This document shows, in pieces, positions 1 through 9,443 of a DNA stretch of 64,000 bases. The notes below the pieces were generated by a model. That model was not told the DNA's origin, ran no database searches, and worked only from the letters and a program-made list of their open reading frames with translations. The stretch comes from Thiothrix nivea DSM 5205. Its GTDB lineage: Bacteria; Pseudomonadota; Gammaproteobacteria; Thiotrichales; Thiotrichaceae. The position numbers and the translations under genes were made by a program. Each line of letters starts with the position of its first letter. Within the stretch, counting starts at the first letter, position 1. The stretch is taken from the NCBI RefSeq assembly GCF_000260135.1, contig NZ_JH651384.1, positions 2,669,693-2,733,692 of the forward strand, in the 5' to 3' direction.

Positions 1-253
1 AAGCGTCGTACTTGTTTTCCTGCGCGTCGAGTTGCAGTTGCAGCCCTGCGTATTGCTCCATGGTGAACACGTACTGCCAGGCACGTTCCAGCGACTGGAA
101 ATTGTCGCTCTGGCGCACCGCGCGGCTCTGGCGGGCGAACACGACCGCCGCCAGCGTCACGACCAGCACCGCAATTACCAGCACAGTAAGGATAGCGATG
201 CCGCGTTGCCGTTGCGGTAGGTTAAGGTTGTTTCGCAGTGGCCTGGGCTTCAT
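1..253 (-). CDS. gspK: Type II secretion GspK-like minor pseudopilin (N-terminal part)
   Basis: Only the first 84 codons are inside the window; the gene runs off the left edge. The start is ATG at 253, so it overlaps the end of the upstream slt gene by 32 bases in another frame. The N-terminus has a short basic leader, then a type III signal-peptide-like junction (QRQRGIAILTVLVIAVLVV) and a hydrophobic helix of about 20 residues followed by ARQ. This is how GspK and other minor pseudopilins begin. GspK caps the pseudopilus of the type II secretion system. A gspC-like gene lies at 3674-4693 on the same strand, which supports a type II system. Without the C-terminal GspK domain the subfamily assignment is an inference. 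Confidence 0.72.
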   Translation of the reverse strand, partial: MKPRPLRNNLNLPQRQRGIAILTVLVIAVLVVTLAAVVFARQSRAVRQSDNFQSLERAWQYVFTMEQYAGLQLQLDAQENKYDA

Positions 254-2174
254 TGGGTGGCACCGGTGGCAAACGTTCAGAGAGGCGACGGCCTTTGCCG
301 TTATTGAGCTTATAGTCGTAAATGGTAGTGTACGCCATCACCGCTTGCACGTAATCGCGGGTTTCGGTAAATGGGATGCTTTCCACCCACTGGTCGGCAC
401 TGGTGAGTTGCTCCGGTGCCCATTGCCGTGGCCGCCCCGGGCCTGCGTTGTAGGCGGCCGTGGCCATGGCGTAGTTGCCGGAAAACTTCCCCAGCATGTC
501 GCGCAAATAGGCGCTGCCCAACTGGATATTGGTGGCCGGTTGCAGGATGTCATCCTTGCCATTGACGCGCAGGCCGAGTTTGCTGGCAACATGGCGGGCG
601 GTAGGCGGAATCAGTTGCATCAGCCCCAGCGCTTTGGCACCGGATTCGGCGTTCGGGTCGAAAGCACTTTCGCGGCGCATCACGCCTAGAATCCAGGCAG
701 GCTGGATGCCGTGGGTGCGCGCCTGTTCCAGCACCAGGTCGGTGTGCACCAGCGGGAAACGTAGGCTGGTTTCATCCCATTCCTTGGCGCGGGAAATCGT
801 CCAGATTGCCAGATTGGGGTCGCCGGAGCGGGTAGCGAGGTCAGCGGCGGCCAACATGCCTTCCTTGTCCATCAGTTTGAGGGCTCGGAACCATTCCTTG
901 CGCCCCTGCGCGCGCTCGCCCAGCGCAAACCACTCGAAAGCACGCTGGATGGCGGCAAGTTTTTGTAGCCCGGCCATGCGCTGGCTACGGTCAACCGGGG
1001 CAGCTTGCAGGCCGCTGTAATCCTGCCCCAGGCGGTCGGCGGCGAGGAAGCCGTAAAAGCTGGCTTGCGGGGCAATTTCAGCGTACAGGCTGGCGGCTTC
1101 GCGCTGTTTGCCGGTTTGTTCCAGCGCCCGCGCCTGCCAGTATTGCCAGCCTGCTGCGTCGCGAGGGTGATCGAATTTGAGCTGGCGGGTGGCATCCAGC
1201 AGTTTTTCCCAGTCGCCGTAGCGGGCGGCCATGCGTGCCTGCCACAGGTTGCCATCCTGGGTGCGGTGTTCGGCGGGGATTGCGGCCAGCCGTGCGAGGG
1301 CGGTGGAGTCGTGGCGCAATGCTTGGTACATGCCGAGGGCACTTTCTACCTGGCCGGATTCTTCCGGGGTGAATTTGAGTTTTTGGCGTGCCTGTAGCCA
1401 TAGGGTTTCCGCCTGCTGGGGCTGTTTTTTGGCAAGGCGTTCCAGGCCGAAGGTGATGGCTTCCCTCAGGTAGGGGGTGTCGGTTTGCTGGAAAGCCGTT
1501 GGCAATGCTGTAGCCGGGTCTTGCCGGATCTGTACCCAGGTGGCAACCGTGGTGCGGATCTCCGGCGGCAGGTCAGCCGCCAGTTGGGTTGCCAGTGTGG
1601 TCTGGTTTTTGTCGATGGCCGCGCGGATGCGCTGCCAGTAGTCATCAGTAGACAGCGCCACATGGCGGCGCAACAGGTCAGTGACGGGCAGGCAAGCGTC
1701 GGAAATGGATTTTCCGATACCCATCCACGTCTGTTTGCCGACTTCTAGCGCAGCCTGTTTCTGGCCGACAGCCGCCAGTGCCTGGGTGCGGTAGCATTGC
1801 GTATCCGTGTCGTCTAGATCCGCCGGAATAGAGGTGAGAAGTTTCTGCCAGTCCTGCTTGTCCGCCAACCGTTTGGCGAGCAACCGCTGAAGGTTGTCAG
1901 CCATGACCGAGCCGGGGTTACGCTGGGTAAAATCCAGAATGCGGGCATCAGCAACTTCGTCAACGATTTGTCGCAGATACTCGTACTCCAGCCACGGGTA
2001 AAGGGGGTAGGTTTTCAGTTCAGCGGGCAGTGTGGTGAAGCTGTCAGTGTCGCCAGCTTGCAAGGTAGCGTAGGCTTGCCGGAACAGGGCGCGCTGGTTG
2101 TCAGGCGTATTGGCCTGGGCAGGCAGGATGCAGGACAGGGTGCAACAAACGGCAATCAGTAATAATCGGCTCAT
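222..2174 (-). CDS. slt: Soluble lytic murein transglycosylase (Slt70 type)
   Basis: A 650-residue periplasmic enzyme that cleaves the MurNAc-GlcNAc bond of peptidoglycan, forming 1,6-anhydro-MurNAc ends. A signal peptide is visible (MSRLLLIAVCCTLSCILPAQA). A long helical superhelix (residues about 25-450) leads to a C-terminal SLT domain with the catalytic glutamate in ESAFDPNAESGAKALGLMQL (Glu near residue 502) and the later AYNAGPGRP motif. Length and order match Escherichia coli Slt70. The gene is followed on the same strand by gspK with a 32-base overlap. Confidence 0.93.
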   Translation of the reverse strand: MSRLLLIAVCCTLSCILPAQANTPDNQRALFRQAYATLQAGDTDSFTTLPAELKTYPLYPWLEYEYLRQIVDEVADARILDFTQRNPGSVMADNLQRLLAKRLADKQDWQKLLTSIPADLDDTDTQCYRTQALAAVGQKQAALEVGKQTWMGIGKSISDACLPVTDLLRRHVALSTDDYWQRIRAAIDKNQTTLATQLAADLPPEIRTTVATWVQIRQDPATALPTAFQQTDTPYLREAITFGLERLAKKQPQQAETLWLQARQKLKFTPEESGQVESALGMYQALRHDSTALARLAAIPAEHRTQDGNLWQARMAARYGDWEKLLDATRQLKFDHPRDAAGWQYWQARALEQTGKQREAASLYAEIAPQASFYGFLAADRLGQDYSGLQAAPVDRSQRMAGLQKLAAIQRAFEWFALGERAQGRKEWFRALKLMDKEGMLAAADLATRSGDPNLAIWTISRAKEWDETSLRFPLVHTDLVLEQARTHGIQPAWILGVMRRESAFDPNAESGAKALGLMQLIPPTARHVASKLGLRVNGKDDILQPATNIQLGSAYLRDMLGKFSGNYAMATAAYNAGPGRPRQWAPEQLTSADQWVESIPFTETRDYVQAVMAYTTIYDYKLNNGKGRRLSERLPPVPPNEAQATAKQP

Positions 2175-2268
2175 TAATAGGGGTCATGGTGTCGATAATG
2201 CGCCAAGAATCTCACAACTACGGCGGCGGATTCAAATAATGCCGCGCATGAAAGCGGACAAACGGCTG

Positions 2269-2784
2269 TCAGGCAGCCATGTCCAACATTTCAGAGGAAG
2301 CCAGGAAATTGCTTCTGAACAGTAAGTAGCCGTAATGTTTGACATTGCCATCCTTGCCGCAAGCGGTGAAACAGACACCCGCGTAAATCTGGCGGCCTTC
2401 GCTGCTTACCTGGCTTTCGATCATGATAATGTCACGCACGACGCCCTGGGATGGGTTGCCAGCACCAATGCTGCCGTAGGCGATGTCGCCAAATTCAATA
2501 CCGTGGGTGGGGGCAAACTTGACGGCGGGGCTGCCGTTTTTCAGGTGGGCATTGGGGCTTGCGGACAGGAAGGCGATTTTGACGTGACGTAAGACCAGAT
2601 CGGGCCAGGGGTTGGAGATTTCGATGCTCAGGCGCTCATCCGGCATTCCGGGGAGCTGTCTGCGGCGCATCCTTACCCTTGGCCAGTAGCGTGCCGTTTC
2701 AGGGTGGGAAGACGCCTCGCAGGGGATACACTCCTGAAGGCTGGCACGGATGTCATCCGGCGAGTGCAGTTGGTGGATATTCAT
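2269..2784 (-). CDS. Conserved hypothetical protein, 171 aa
   Basis: I do not recognise the family. The protein has no signal peptide or membrane segment and looks cytosolic. It has an Arg-rich stretch near residues 36-45 (RVRMRRRQLPG), a beta-rich middle and a Cys pair at the N-terminus (QECIPCE). The downstream slt gene starts 95 bases away on the same strand. The start is ATG at 2784. Codon use matches its neighbours and no alternative frame looks better. Confidence 0.6.
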   Translation of the reverse strand: MNIHQLHSPDDIRASLQECIPCEASSHPETARYWPRVRMRRRQLPGMPDERLSIEISNPWPDLVLRHVKIAFLSASPNAHLKNGSPAVKFAPTHGIEFGDIAYGSIGAGNPSQGVVRDIIMIESQVSSEGRQIYAGVCFTACGKDGNVKHYGYLLFRSNFLASSEMLDMAA

Positions 2785-3180
2785 GTGTGTTACCTCTCGA
2801 TTGGCCTTAGGGTGATTCCTAGCATTACCAATTAATAAGTGCTTGACTTTATCGAAAAGCTCTGATTTAAAAAGTGACGAGGATCACCTTTAAGGCAATA
2901 ATTTGGGAAATCAGCCGTTTTGTTTGCCTTATTTTTGATTTACACACCCCATTATAGTTCCGTTGCGGCCAAACAACAGGTGAATGCAGGCAAGCCCACC
3001 GATGGGCGGTAGACTTGCACAGGAGCAGTGGCAAAAATACGACAGGCGGTCGGTTGAAACAGGATAAGCGGGTTGGCAGGCGCAAGGAAAAAGACAACTG
3101 CCGAGCATGGTGGGAACTTGCATTCCGCCAGGGTGCACGCGAAAATCGCGCCGCAATACAAGCTTTAGGGTAAAACGACC
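2785..3180. other. Divergent intergenic region, 396 bp
   Basis: The region separates the minus-strand hypothetical gene from the plus-strand phosphodiesterase. A sigma70-like pair on the plus strand reads TTGACT (2843-2848), 17 bases, TTTAAA (2866-2871). It would make either a leader of about 300 nt for the phosphodiesterase or a separate transcript. A reading frame without an ATG stays open on the plus strand from about 2960 to a TAA at 3174 and encodes a basic peptide ending in WWELAFRQGARENRAAIQAL. Whether it is coding is unclear. Confidence 0.35.
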
Positions 3181-3687
3181 ATGAACGAAGTTTCTGTCGC
3201 CATCATTTCCGACACGCACGGGTACATCGACCCGCGCATCATCGACATCATCCGCGACTGTGATTATGCCATCCATGCCGGGGATATTTGCGGCGAAGAC
3301 GTGCTGGCTTCCATGCAGCCCAAAAGCGCCATTGTGATTGCGGTGGCGGGCAATAACGAGCCACGTTGCATGGTGGATTTCCCGCTGCCGGAAAGCAGCG
3401 AGCTGGCATTGCCGGGCGGCAAAATCTGCATCGAACACGGGCATGAGCACGGCCATCATACGCCCTGCCATACTTCCCTGCGCGGCCGCCACCCGGATGC
3501 GCGGGTGATCGTTTACGGCCATACCCACAAGATGGTGCAGGACAAAAGCGCAATGCCCTGGGTCATTAACCCTGGCGCTGCTGGCCAGACCCGTACCCAT
3601 GGCGGGCCGTCCTGCCTGGTGCTGACTGCAAATGACCGGGAATGGGATGTGCGGGAATACCGCTTCGACAGCCTTACTGGAAATTGA
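3181..3687 (+). CDS. YfcE/MJ0936-type metallophosphoesterase
   Basis: A 168-residue calcineurin-like phosphodiesterase. Metal-binding motifs are present in order: SDTHG (residues about 10-14), HAGDICGED, GNNE (the GN[HE]-type motif), HGHEHG and YGHTH near residue 117. The size and motifs match the small YfcE-like group, which hydrolyses phosphodiesters in vitro and has no settled cellular role. AGGG about 8 bases upstream of ATG 3181 can serve as ribosome binding site. The 3' end overlaps the convergent gspC gene by 14 bases. Confidence 0.9.
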   Translation: MNEVSVAIISDTHGYIDPRIIDIIRDCDYAIHAGDICGEDVLASMQPKSAIVIAVAGNNEPRCMVDFPLPESSELALPGGKICIEHGHEHGHHTPCHTSLRGRHPDARVIVYGHTHKMVQDKSAMPWVINPGAAGQTRTHGGPSCLVLTANDREWDVREYRFDSLTGN

Positions 3688-4693
3688 TTGGCAGGTTGAT
3701 TTCCTGCCCGTTGCGGGTGACGTTGAGATTGATTTGCGGGGCGGTGGCGGCTTCCTGCAACATGCGTGCGCCGGTAGCGGGGCTGTCGAGCGCCGTGCCA
3801 TTGATGGCGGTTACAATATCACCCGCCTGTAAACCCAGCTGGTTGAACAGGGCAAGGTTGCTGCCAGGGCTAAGCTGGAAACCCATGAACTTGCCATCGC
3901 GGGTATACGGTTGCGGGCTGGCAACTTCCAGCAGGCGCATGTTGTTGTTGAGTACGGACTGGCGGAACTCGCTCAGGCTGTTGCCGGTGGCGTTGGGGGG
4001 CGCGCCTTCCGGCGGATCCAGCTCCGGCTGGGGGGGCGGAACCGCGCCGGGCGAATCGGGGGTGGACATTTCCGGGGTCGGCAGCACGTCAGGTAAGGGT
4101 ATGTCGGCAGGTGGCTCCTCAACCGGTGGGGCGAACTCCATGCCGCCTGCGTCACCACCCCCATCCATGAAACCAGCGGAGGGCGTTCCACCGCCGCTGA
4201 GTTCGGGTTTGGGCAGCTCCAGCTTTTCCAGCAGGCCATTACGCCGTAACAGGATATGTTCAGCCAGGATTTGTTCCAGCACCGCGCCTGAGTTGCCAAT
4301 GCTATCACCGGTGGCATAGGCTTTTTGCTGGCCATTTTCCTCAATGATGGCATAACCTTGGCGCTTGGCAGGGGCGTACACGCCTTGCAACTTGAGCGCC
4401 AGTTGGGTGGGCTGGATGTTGGTTTGGGCTGGTTTGGCGGCATCAGGTTGGTAATTGCCAAACAGGTGGAAACCGGCAATCTGTTCGCCTAGGTTTTGGG
4501 TGGGTGAAGCAGACTGAAGGCTGGTTGAGCTTGTCTGTGCAGCTGTCAATGCCGGGCGCGGCTCGGCGGGGAACAGCATCCAAGTCAGGCGCGCCAGCAG
4601 AAAGCCGCAAATGATGACCAAGCCGAAGCTGGCATAATCCGGCGCGTGTTCCAGCCAGCGGTTGAACAGCCGCGTATGTTGACTGCCTTGCAT
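3674..4693 (-). CDS. gspC: Type II secretion system protein GspC, PDZ-containing
   Basis: A 339-residue bitopic inner-membrane protein. ATG 4693 is preferred over an upstream in-frame start because it has AGAGG about 10 bases upstream and avoids running into the preceding epimerase. The order is a short cytoplasmic tail, one membrane helix (YASFGLVIICGFLLARLTWML), an HR domain (LFGNY followed by LALKLQGVYA), a Pro-rich linker and a C-terminal PDZ domain (GFQLSPGSNLALFNQLGLQ, then GDIVTAINGTAL). GspC links the inner-membrane platform to the secretin GspD. It stands alone here, away from any other gsp gene except gspK at the window edge. Confidence 0.85.
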   Translation of the reverse strand: MQGSQHTRLFNRWLEHAPDYASFGLVIICGFLLARLTWMLFPAEPRPALTAAQTSSTSLQSASPTQNLGEQIAGFHLFGNYQPDAAKPAQTNIQPTQLALKLQGVYAPAKRQGYAIIEENGQQKAYATGDSIGNSGAVLEQILAEHILLRRNGLLEKLELPKPELSGGGTPSAGFMDGGGDAGGMEFAPPVEEPPADIPLPDVLPTPEMSTPDSPGAVPPPQPELDPPEGAPPNATGNSLSEFRQSVLNNNMRLLEVASPQPYTRDGKFMGFQLSPGSNLALFNQLGLQAGDIVTAINGTALDSPATGARMLQEAATAPQINLNVTRNGQEINLPINFQ

Positions 4694-4716
4694 AATGGCC
4701 AAACCCCTCTTCGGTC

Positions 4717-5733
4717 TTAAACCTGATAATAATCCCGATACCACTGGATGAAACGGTGTACCCCTTCTTCCACCGGCGTGGCCGGGCGGTAACCGACATC
4801 TTGCACCAGTGCTTCCACGTCGGCATAAGTATCCGGCACGTCGCCCGCTTGCAGCGGCAGTAAATTCATTTCGGCCTTGACGCCCAGTTCCTTTTCAATC
4901 GCACCGATGTAATCCATCAGTTCGACCGGGTTCTGGTTTCCTATATTGTAGACCCGCCATGGCGCTTTGCTGGAAGCAGGGTCAGGGTTCATACCGCTCC
5001 ACTCAGGGTTGGGCGTGGCAGTATGGTCAAGGGTGCGGATCACGCCTTCCACAATATCGTCGATATAGGTGAAATCACGACGATGCTTGCCGTAGTTGAA
5101 TACGTCGATTGGCTGACCGGCCAGCATGGCTTTGGTGAACTTGAACAGTGCCATGTCCGGGCGACCCCAGGGGCCATAAACGGTAAAGAAGCGCAAGCCA
5201 GTCGTTGGCAGGTTGTACAGATGTGAATAGGTATGCGCCATCAGCTCGTTGGCTTTCTTGGATGCGGCATACAGCGACAGCGGGTGATCCACGTTGTCAT
5301 GTACCGAAAATGGCATGGATTCGTTCGCGCCGTAGACAGAACTGGAGGATGCATACACCAGATGCTTTACGCCGTTGTGGCGGCAGCCTTCCAGAATATG
5401 CGCGAAACCCACCAGGTTGCTGTCGACGTAAGCCAGCGGGTTTTCGATGGAATAGCGCACCCCGGCTTGGGCAGCGAGGTTAACCACCGCATCCAGCCCC
5501 TCTTGCGCAAACAGTTTCGCCATGCCATCACGGTCGGCCAGATCGAGGCGGATGAACTTGAATTTGCCCGCTGTATCCGCGTCAATAATGCGCTGCAAGC
5601 GGCGCTCTTTCAGGCTGACATCGTAATAGTCGTTGAAATTGTCGATGCCGACGATTTCATCGCCGCGTTCCAGCAGTTTCATAGCCAGCGTCATGCCGAT
5701 GAAACCGGCTACCCCCGTAATTAATGTGCGCAT
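4717..5733 (-). CDS. UDP-glucuronate 4-epimerase-like NAD-dependent epimerase
   Basis: A 338-residue short-chain dehydrogenase/reductase of the extended class. It has the Rossmann motif GVAGFIG at residues 7-13, the SSSSVYG serine and the YAASKKANE Tyr-Lys pair. [15 protein letters not shown] near the N-terminus is characteristic of CapI/GAE-type UDP-glucuronate 4-epimerases, which make UDP-galacturonate for surface polysaccharide. gspC follows 23 bases downstream on the same strand, so they may be co-transcribed. A palindromic repeat lies directly upstream of the start. Confidence 0.88.
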   Translation of the reverse strand: MRTLITGVAGFIGMTLAMKLLERGDEIVGIDNFNDYYDVSLKERRLQRIIDADTAGKFKFIRLDLADRDGMAKLFAQEGLDAVVNLAAQAGVRYSIENPLAYVDSNLVGFAHILEGCRHNGVKHLVYASSSSVYGANESMPFSVHDNVDHPLSLYAASKKANELMAHTYSHLYNLPTTGLRFFTVYGPWGRPDMALFKFTKAMLAGQPIDVFNYGKHRRDFTYIDDIVEGVIRTLDHTATPNPEWSGMNPDPASSKAPWRVYNIGNQNPVELMDYIGAIEKELGVKAEMNLLPLQAGDVPDTYADVEALVQDVGYRPATPVEEGVHRFIQWYRDYYQV

Positions 5734-5745
5734 GTTTTCTCCTGT

Positions 5746-5842
5746 AAGAAACCCCTCCCGGCCTCCCCTTATCAGGGGAGACGTAGAGTGGTGCTGCCAT
5801 CCGGTTCCTCCCCTGATAAGGGGGGGGTAGGATGGGCTTCTT
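5746..5842. repeat. Palindromic dispersed repeat, copy A (97 bp)
   Basis: The element begins AAGAAACCCCTCC and ends in a degenerate inverted copy (GATGGGCTTCTT). Inside are CTCCCCTTATCAGGGGAG and most of its reverse complement CTCCCCTGATAAGGGG, so the transcript could fold into one long hairpin or two short ones. Related copies lie at 9443-9533 and 30548-30655. This copy fills the gap between the stop of purC and the start of the epimerase gene. Confidence 0.85.
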
Positions 5843-5845
5843 CCA

Positions 5846-6745
5846 TTATTTAGTTAACAAATCAGCCACTTCGCGATACTTTGCCGCTGTCTTTTCAACA
5901 ATTTCCGGCGGCAGTTCCGGCCCTGGTGCTGTTTTCCCCCAGTCCAGCGTCTCTAGATAATCCCTGACGAATTGTTTGTCAAACGATGGCGGACTAATGC
6001 CCGGTTTGTACTGATCAGCAGGCCAGAAACGCGAGGAATCGGGGGTGAGGATTTCGTCGATCAGCACCAGATTGCCATCCACATCCAGCCCGAACTCGAA
6101 CTTGGTGTCGGCGATGATGATGCCACGTTTGAGGGCATATTCGGCAGCACGGTTGTACAATTCCAGACTGACGCTGCGCACCTGTTCGGCCAGTTCTGCG
6201 CCGATCTGCTGCTGCATCTGCTCGAAACTGATGTTGATGTCATGCGTGCCCACTTCCGCCTTGGTGGAAGGGGTAAAAATCGTTTCCGGCAGGCGGTCGG
6301 CCATTTGCAAGCCAGCAGGCAGGCGGATGCCGCAGACTGCGCCGGTTTGTTGGTAATCCTTCCAGCCGGAACCGATCAGGTAGCCGCGCACAATGGCTTC
6401 CACCGGCAGCGGTTTCAGGCGCTTGACGATGATGCTGCGGCCTTGCAGTTGCGTCTTTTCTTCCGCCGTCACGGGTAAGTCATCCAGCGTTTTGCCGCTC
6501 AGATGGTTGGGGGTCACGTCTTGCAACAGGCTAAACCAGAAATTGGCAACCTGGGTGAGGATAACCCCTTTCTGCGGAATCGGTGTCGGCATGATGACAT
6601 CGAACGCTGACAAGCGGTCAGTGGTAACGATCAGCATGTGTTCATTGTCAACCGCGTAAATATCGCGGACTTTGCCGCGCGCAATCAGGGGAAGGGAAGA
6701 AATCTGCGTCTCGAAAACAGTCGCCGGAATGCTGGATGTATTCAT
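5846..6745 (-). CDS. purC: SAICAR synthetase
   Basis: Phosphoribosylaminoimidazole-succinocarboxamide synthase, which condenses CAIR with aspartate in purine synthesis. The 299 residues match the long (about 295-305 aa) PurC group. Visible motifs are [11 protein letters not shown] near residue 23, VDRLSAFDV, the long-type [28 protein letters not shown] and [10 protein letters not shown]. It is divergent from purE, which catalyses the preceding step, so the two share a promoter region of about 75 bp. Confidence 0.96.
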   Translation of the reverse strand: MNTSSIPATVFETQISSLPLIARGKVRDIYAVDNEHMLIVTTDRLSAFDVIMPTPIPQKGVILTQVANFWFSLLQDVTPNHLSGKTLDDLPVTAEEKTQLQGRSIIVKRLKPLPVEAIVRGYLIGSGWKDYQQTGAVCGIRLPAGLQMADRLPETIFTPSTKAEVGTHDINISFEQMQQQIGAELAEQVRSVSLELYNRAAEYALKRGIIIADTKFEFGLDVDGNLVLIDEILTPDSSRFWPADQYKPGISPPSFDKQFVRDYLETLDWGKTAPGPELPPEIVEKTAAKYREVADLLTK

Positions 6746-6758
6746 TGCTTGAGCTTAG

Positions 6759-6788
6759 TTAGTGCGAAAATGTAGATCGCGGTATAAT
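6759..6788 (+). promoter_or_regulatory. Candidate sigma70 promoter for purEK
   Basis: A consensus -10 box TATAAT lies at 6783-6788. TTAGTG at 6759-6764, 18 bases upstream, is a weak -35 box. Transcription would start about 25 bases before the purE ATG at 6820. Confidence 0.45.
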
Positions 6789-6819
6789 ATCAGATTTTGT
6801 GGAAAACAAGGGTAGCATC

Positions 6820-7323
6820 ATGACTCAACCCGTCCCGCCGGTCGTAGGGGTTGTCATGGGCAGCAACAGCGACTGGAATGTGATGTCCAAAGCCGTTGAG
6901 CAGCTTGAAAACTTTGGCATTGCTCACGAATACCGCGTTGTTTCTGCCCACCGGACACCGGATTTACTGTTTGAATATGCAGAGAGCGCCCGTGCGCGCG
7001 GCTTGAAATGCATCATTGCAGGTGCAGGCGGCGCGGCACATCTGCCCGGTATGCTGGCGGCGAAAACCACGCTTCCCATCCTTGGTGTGCCTGTTACCAG
7101 CCGCGCCTTGAGTGGCGTTGATTCCCTGTATTCCATCGTGCAGATGCCCAGGGGCGTGCCGGTTGCAACCTTCGCGATTGGCGAAGCGGGCGCGGCCAAT
7201 GCCGCCTTGTTTGCGGTGGCGATGCTGGCCAACGAAGACCCCGTGCTTGCAGAAAAACTGGCGCAATTCCGTGAGGAACAACGCCAACACGCGATGAATA
7301 TGGCATTACCCCCAGACCCCTGA
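6820..7323 (+). CDS. purE: N5-CAIR mutase
   Basis: PurE class I, 167 residues, converting N5-carboxyaminoimidazole ribonucleotide (the PurK product) to CAIR. Motifs are [13 protein letters not shown] near the start, [21 protein letters not shown] and [18 protein letters not shown] 6820 was chosen because AAGGG lies 7-11 bases upstream; a GTG at 6799 is in frame but has no such site. purK follows 13 bases downstream. Confidence 0.96.
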   Translation: MTQPVPPVVGVVMGSNSDWNVMSKAVEQLENFGIAHEYRVVSAHRTPDLLFEYAESARARGLKCIIAGAGGAAHLPGMLAAKTTLPILGVPVTSRALSGVDSLYSIVQMPRGVPVATFAIGEAGAANAALFAVAMLANEDPVLAEKLAQFREEQRQHAMNMALPPDP

Positions 7324-7336
7324 CTGACCCTGTTTT

Positions 7337-8464
7337 ATGACACTACTCCCCGGATCAACCATTGGTATGCTCGGCGGCGGGCAGCTTGGCCGTATGTTCA
7401 CGGTCGCCGCCCGCACCCTTGGCTATCGCGTTATGGTGCTGGAACCCGACCAGCATAGCCCTGCCGCGCAACTTGCCGACGAGCACATTATTGCCCCGTA
7501 TGACGATGCAGCTGCGCTGACCCTGTTTGGCACAGCTTGCGATGTCGTTACCACCGAGTTTGAGAACATTCCTGCTGCTACGCTGGACTTTCTGGCGCAA
7601 TTCTGCCCGGTGCGGCCTTCCGCCCATGCGGTAAAAATGGCGCAGGATCGGCTTGTGGAAAAGGAATTCGTGCGTTCCTGCGGGTTGTCCCCAGTGCCGT
7701 TCGCAGCCATTCGCCAGCCGCAAGACATTGCCGCAGCGCAAGGCTCAGTGGCTTACCCTGCCATCCTCAAAACTGCCCGTTTCGGTTACGACGGTAAAGG
7801 TCAGGTGACGGTGAAGTCAGCAGCAGAAGCCGAAGCGGCCTTCGCCGAATTGGGTGAGGTGGATTGCGTATTGGAACAACGGGTGGATTTGCAGCGCGAA
7901 ATCTCCGTCATCCTCGCCCGCAGCACCAACGGTGAGGCATGTTGTTTCCCGGTGGCGGAAAATGAGCACCGCAACGGTATCCTGCACCAGACTATTGTTC
8001 CGGCGCGGATTGAGACGCAACTGGCGGAAGCAGCCCAGGCAGCTGCCACCCGCATGGCGGAACAACTGGCATTCGTCGGCGTCATGGCAGTGGAATTTTT
8101 TGTCACCAAGCAGGGCGAGCTGCTGGTCAACGAAATGGCCCCGCGCACCCACAACAGCGGGCATTACACCCTGGATGCCTGCCTGACCTCTCAATTCGAG
8201 CAGCAGGTGCGCATGGTGTGCGGGCTGCCGTTCGGTGATACCCGCCTGCTTTCCCCGGTAGTGATGGTCAATCTGTTGGGTGATGTCTGGCATGATGCGC
8301 AACCAGACTGGCTGGCGTTGCTGCAAAGCGCGAATACCAAACTACACTTGTACGGCAAGCGCGAAGCCCGCGTGGGGCGCAAGATGGGTCATTACTGCAC
8401 GCTTGCGCCCGAGCTTGATGCCGCCCTTGAAGAAGCGGGACACATTTTCCAAAAACTGCAATAA
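7337..8464 (+). CDS. purK: N5-carboxyaminoimidazole ribonucleotide synthase
   Basis: A 375-residue ATP-grasp enzyme that makes N5-CAIR from AIR, ATP and bicarbonate. The N-terminal GMLGGGQLGRM motif, ILKTARFGYDGKGQ and the metal-binding NEMAPRTHNSGHYT segment are all present. It forms an operon with purE (13-bp gap); a SirB2-like gene follows 11 bp later and is probably read through. Confidence 0.96.
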   Translation: MTLLPGSTIGMLGGGQLGRMFTVAARTLGYRVMVLEPDQHSPAAQLADEHIIAPYDDAAALTLFGTACDVVTTEFENIPAATLDFLAQFCPVRPSAHAVKMAQDRLVEKEFVRSCGLSPVPFAAIRQPQDIAAAQGSVAYPAILKTARFGYDGKGQVTVKSAAEAEAAFAELGEVDCVLEQRVDLQREISVILARSTNGEACCFPVAENEHRNGILHQTIVPARIETQLAEAAQAAATRMAEQLAFVGVMAVEFFVTKQGELLVNEMAPRTHNSGHYTLDACLTSQFEQQVRMVCGLPFGDTRLLSPVVMVNLLGDVWHDAQPDWLALLQSANTKLHLYGKREARVGRKMGHYCTLAPELDAALEEAGHIFQKLQ

Positions 8465-8475
8465 GGAAGCACCAC

Positions 8476-8853
8476 ATGGATACCAGCACACTCATTCTCA
8501 AGATTCACGCGATCATCGCCCTGTTATCGGTCGTCGTTTACCTGATTCGCGGCTTCTGGATGCTGACCGGCAACCCGGCGGTAACCGGCAAGGCGGCGCT
8601 GGCCAGCGCATCGCTTTCCATGCTGATTTTGTTGGGAACCGGCCTGTGGCTGGCGTTTATCAGCACGGAACATGGCGTTGACAACTTTGTGATCATCAAG
8701 GCAATTGGCCTGATTGTGTATGTGGTGCTGGGCGTGATTGCGCTGAAACCGGGGCTGGGCAAACCTGCCGCTATTGTGTTGTGGTTGCTGGGGCTGGCAG
8801 CCTTTGCTTATACCTACCTGTTCGCCAAAGGCATGGCTCCGGCGTTGTTGTAA
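8476..8853 (+). CDS. SirB2-family integral membrane protein
   Basis: A 125-residue protein with four predicted membrane helices and almost no soluble part. Its pattern (LKIHAIIALLSVVVYLIRGFWMLTG, later IIKAIGLIVYVVLGVIALKPG) matches the SirB2 family. The family is named for an effect on invasion-gene expression in Salmonella, but its biochemical role is not settled. The TAA stop overlaps the ATG of the next gene (TAATG), so translation of the two is probably coupled. Confidence 0.75.
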   Translation: MDTSTLILKIHAIIALLSVVVYLIRGFWMLTGNPAVTGKAALASASLSMLILLGTGLWLAFISTEHGVDNFVIIKAIGLIVYVVLGVIALKPGLGKPAAIVLWLLGLAAFAYTYLFAKGMAPALL

Positions 8854-9443
8854 TGGCTGATATTCCTTATTCCAAGAATCTGCGCGATGACATCCGCTTT
8901 GAAACGGTGTTGTGCGGGCACAAGTTCACCTTCCTGTCGACGTGGGGTATTTTTTCCCCGCGTGAGATTGATGACGGTACTGATTTGCTGCTGAAATATT
9001 TGAAAATCAACCCGGCTGACGACTGTTTCGACCTCGGTTGCGGCTATGGCCCGGTCGGGCTGGCGATGGCGAAACTGGCTCCGCAAGGCCAGACGCTGAT
9101 GGTGGACAAGGATTTCATGGCAGTGGAATACGCCAATAAGAATGCGCAACTGAACAAGCTGCCGAATGCCCGCGCCATGCTGAGCAACGGTTTCCAGCAT
9201 ATCGGCAAGGATTTGCGTTTCGACGTGATCGCTTCCAACATCCCGGCAAAAGTGGGCAAGGAAATGATGAGCATCCTGCTGCACGACATGAAACAGCACC
9301 TGAAGCCGGGCGGGCGGGTTTACCTGGTCACCATCAATGGTTTGCGTGAGTACATGAAGCGCAACCTGAAGGAAACCTTCGGCAATTTCGACAAGCTCAA
9401 GCAGGGGCAGGCGTATACGGTGTCGTATGCGGAGAAGGGGTAA
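8853..9443 (+). CDS. Class I SAM-dependent methyltransferase, RsmC-like
   Basis: A 196-residue protein. The start was set at ATG 8853, overlapping the sirB2-like stop; a longer upstream frame would run inside that gene. The SAM-binding motif DLGCGYGPVG is near residue 57 and the catalytic-loop region reads DVIASNIPAKVG where RsmC/RlmG-type enzymes have NPPFH. The whole resembles the C-terminal MTS domain of RNA guanine-N2 methyltransferases without their N-terminal half. The substrate is unknown. Loss of the two prolines makes base methylation uncertain. Confidence 0.8.
   Translation: MADIPYSKNLRDDIRFETVLCGHKFTFLSTWGIFSPREIDDGTDLLLKYLKINPADDCFDLGCGYGPVGLAMAKLAPQGQTLMVDKDFMAVEYANKNAQLNKLPNARAMLSNGFQHIGKDLRFDVIASNIPAKVGKEMMSILLHDMKQHLKPGGRVYLVTINGLREYMKRNLKETFGNFDKLKQGQAYTVSYAEKG

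Noticed and set aside
12-689. A plus-strand frame of 225 codons at the left edge
   Set aside because: Antisense to gspK and slt, both of which show clear protein signatures.
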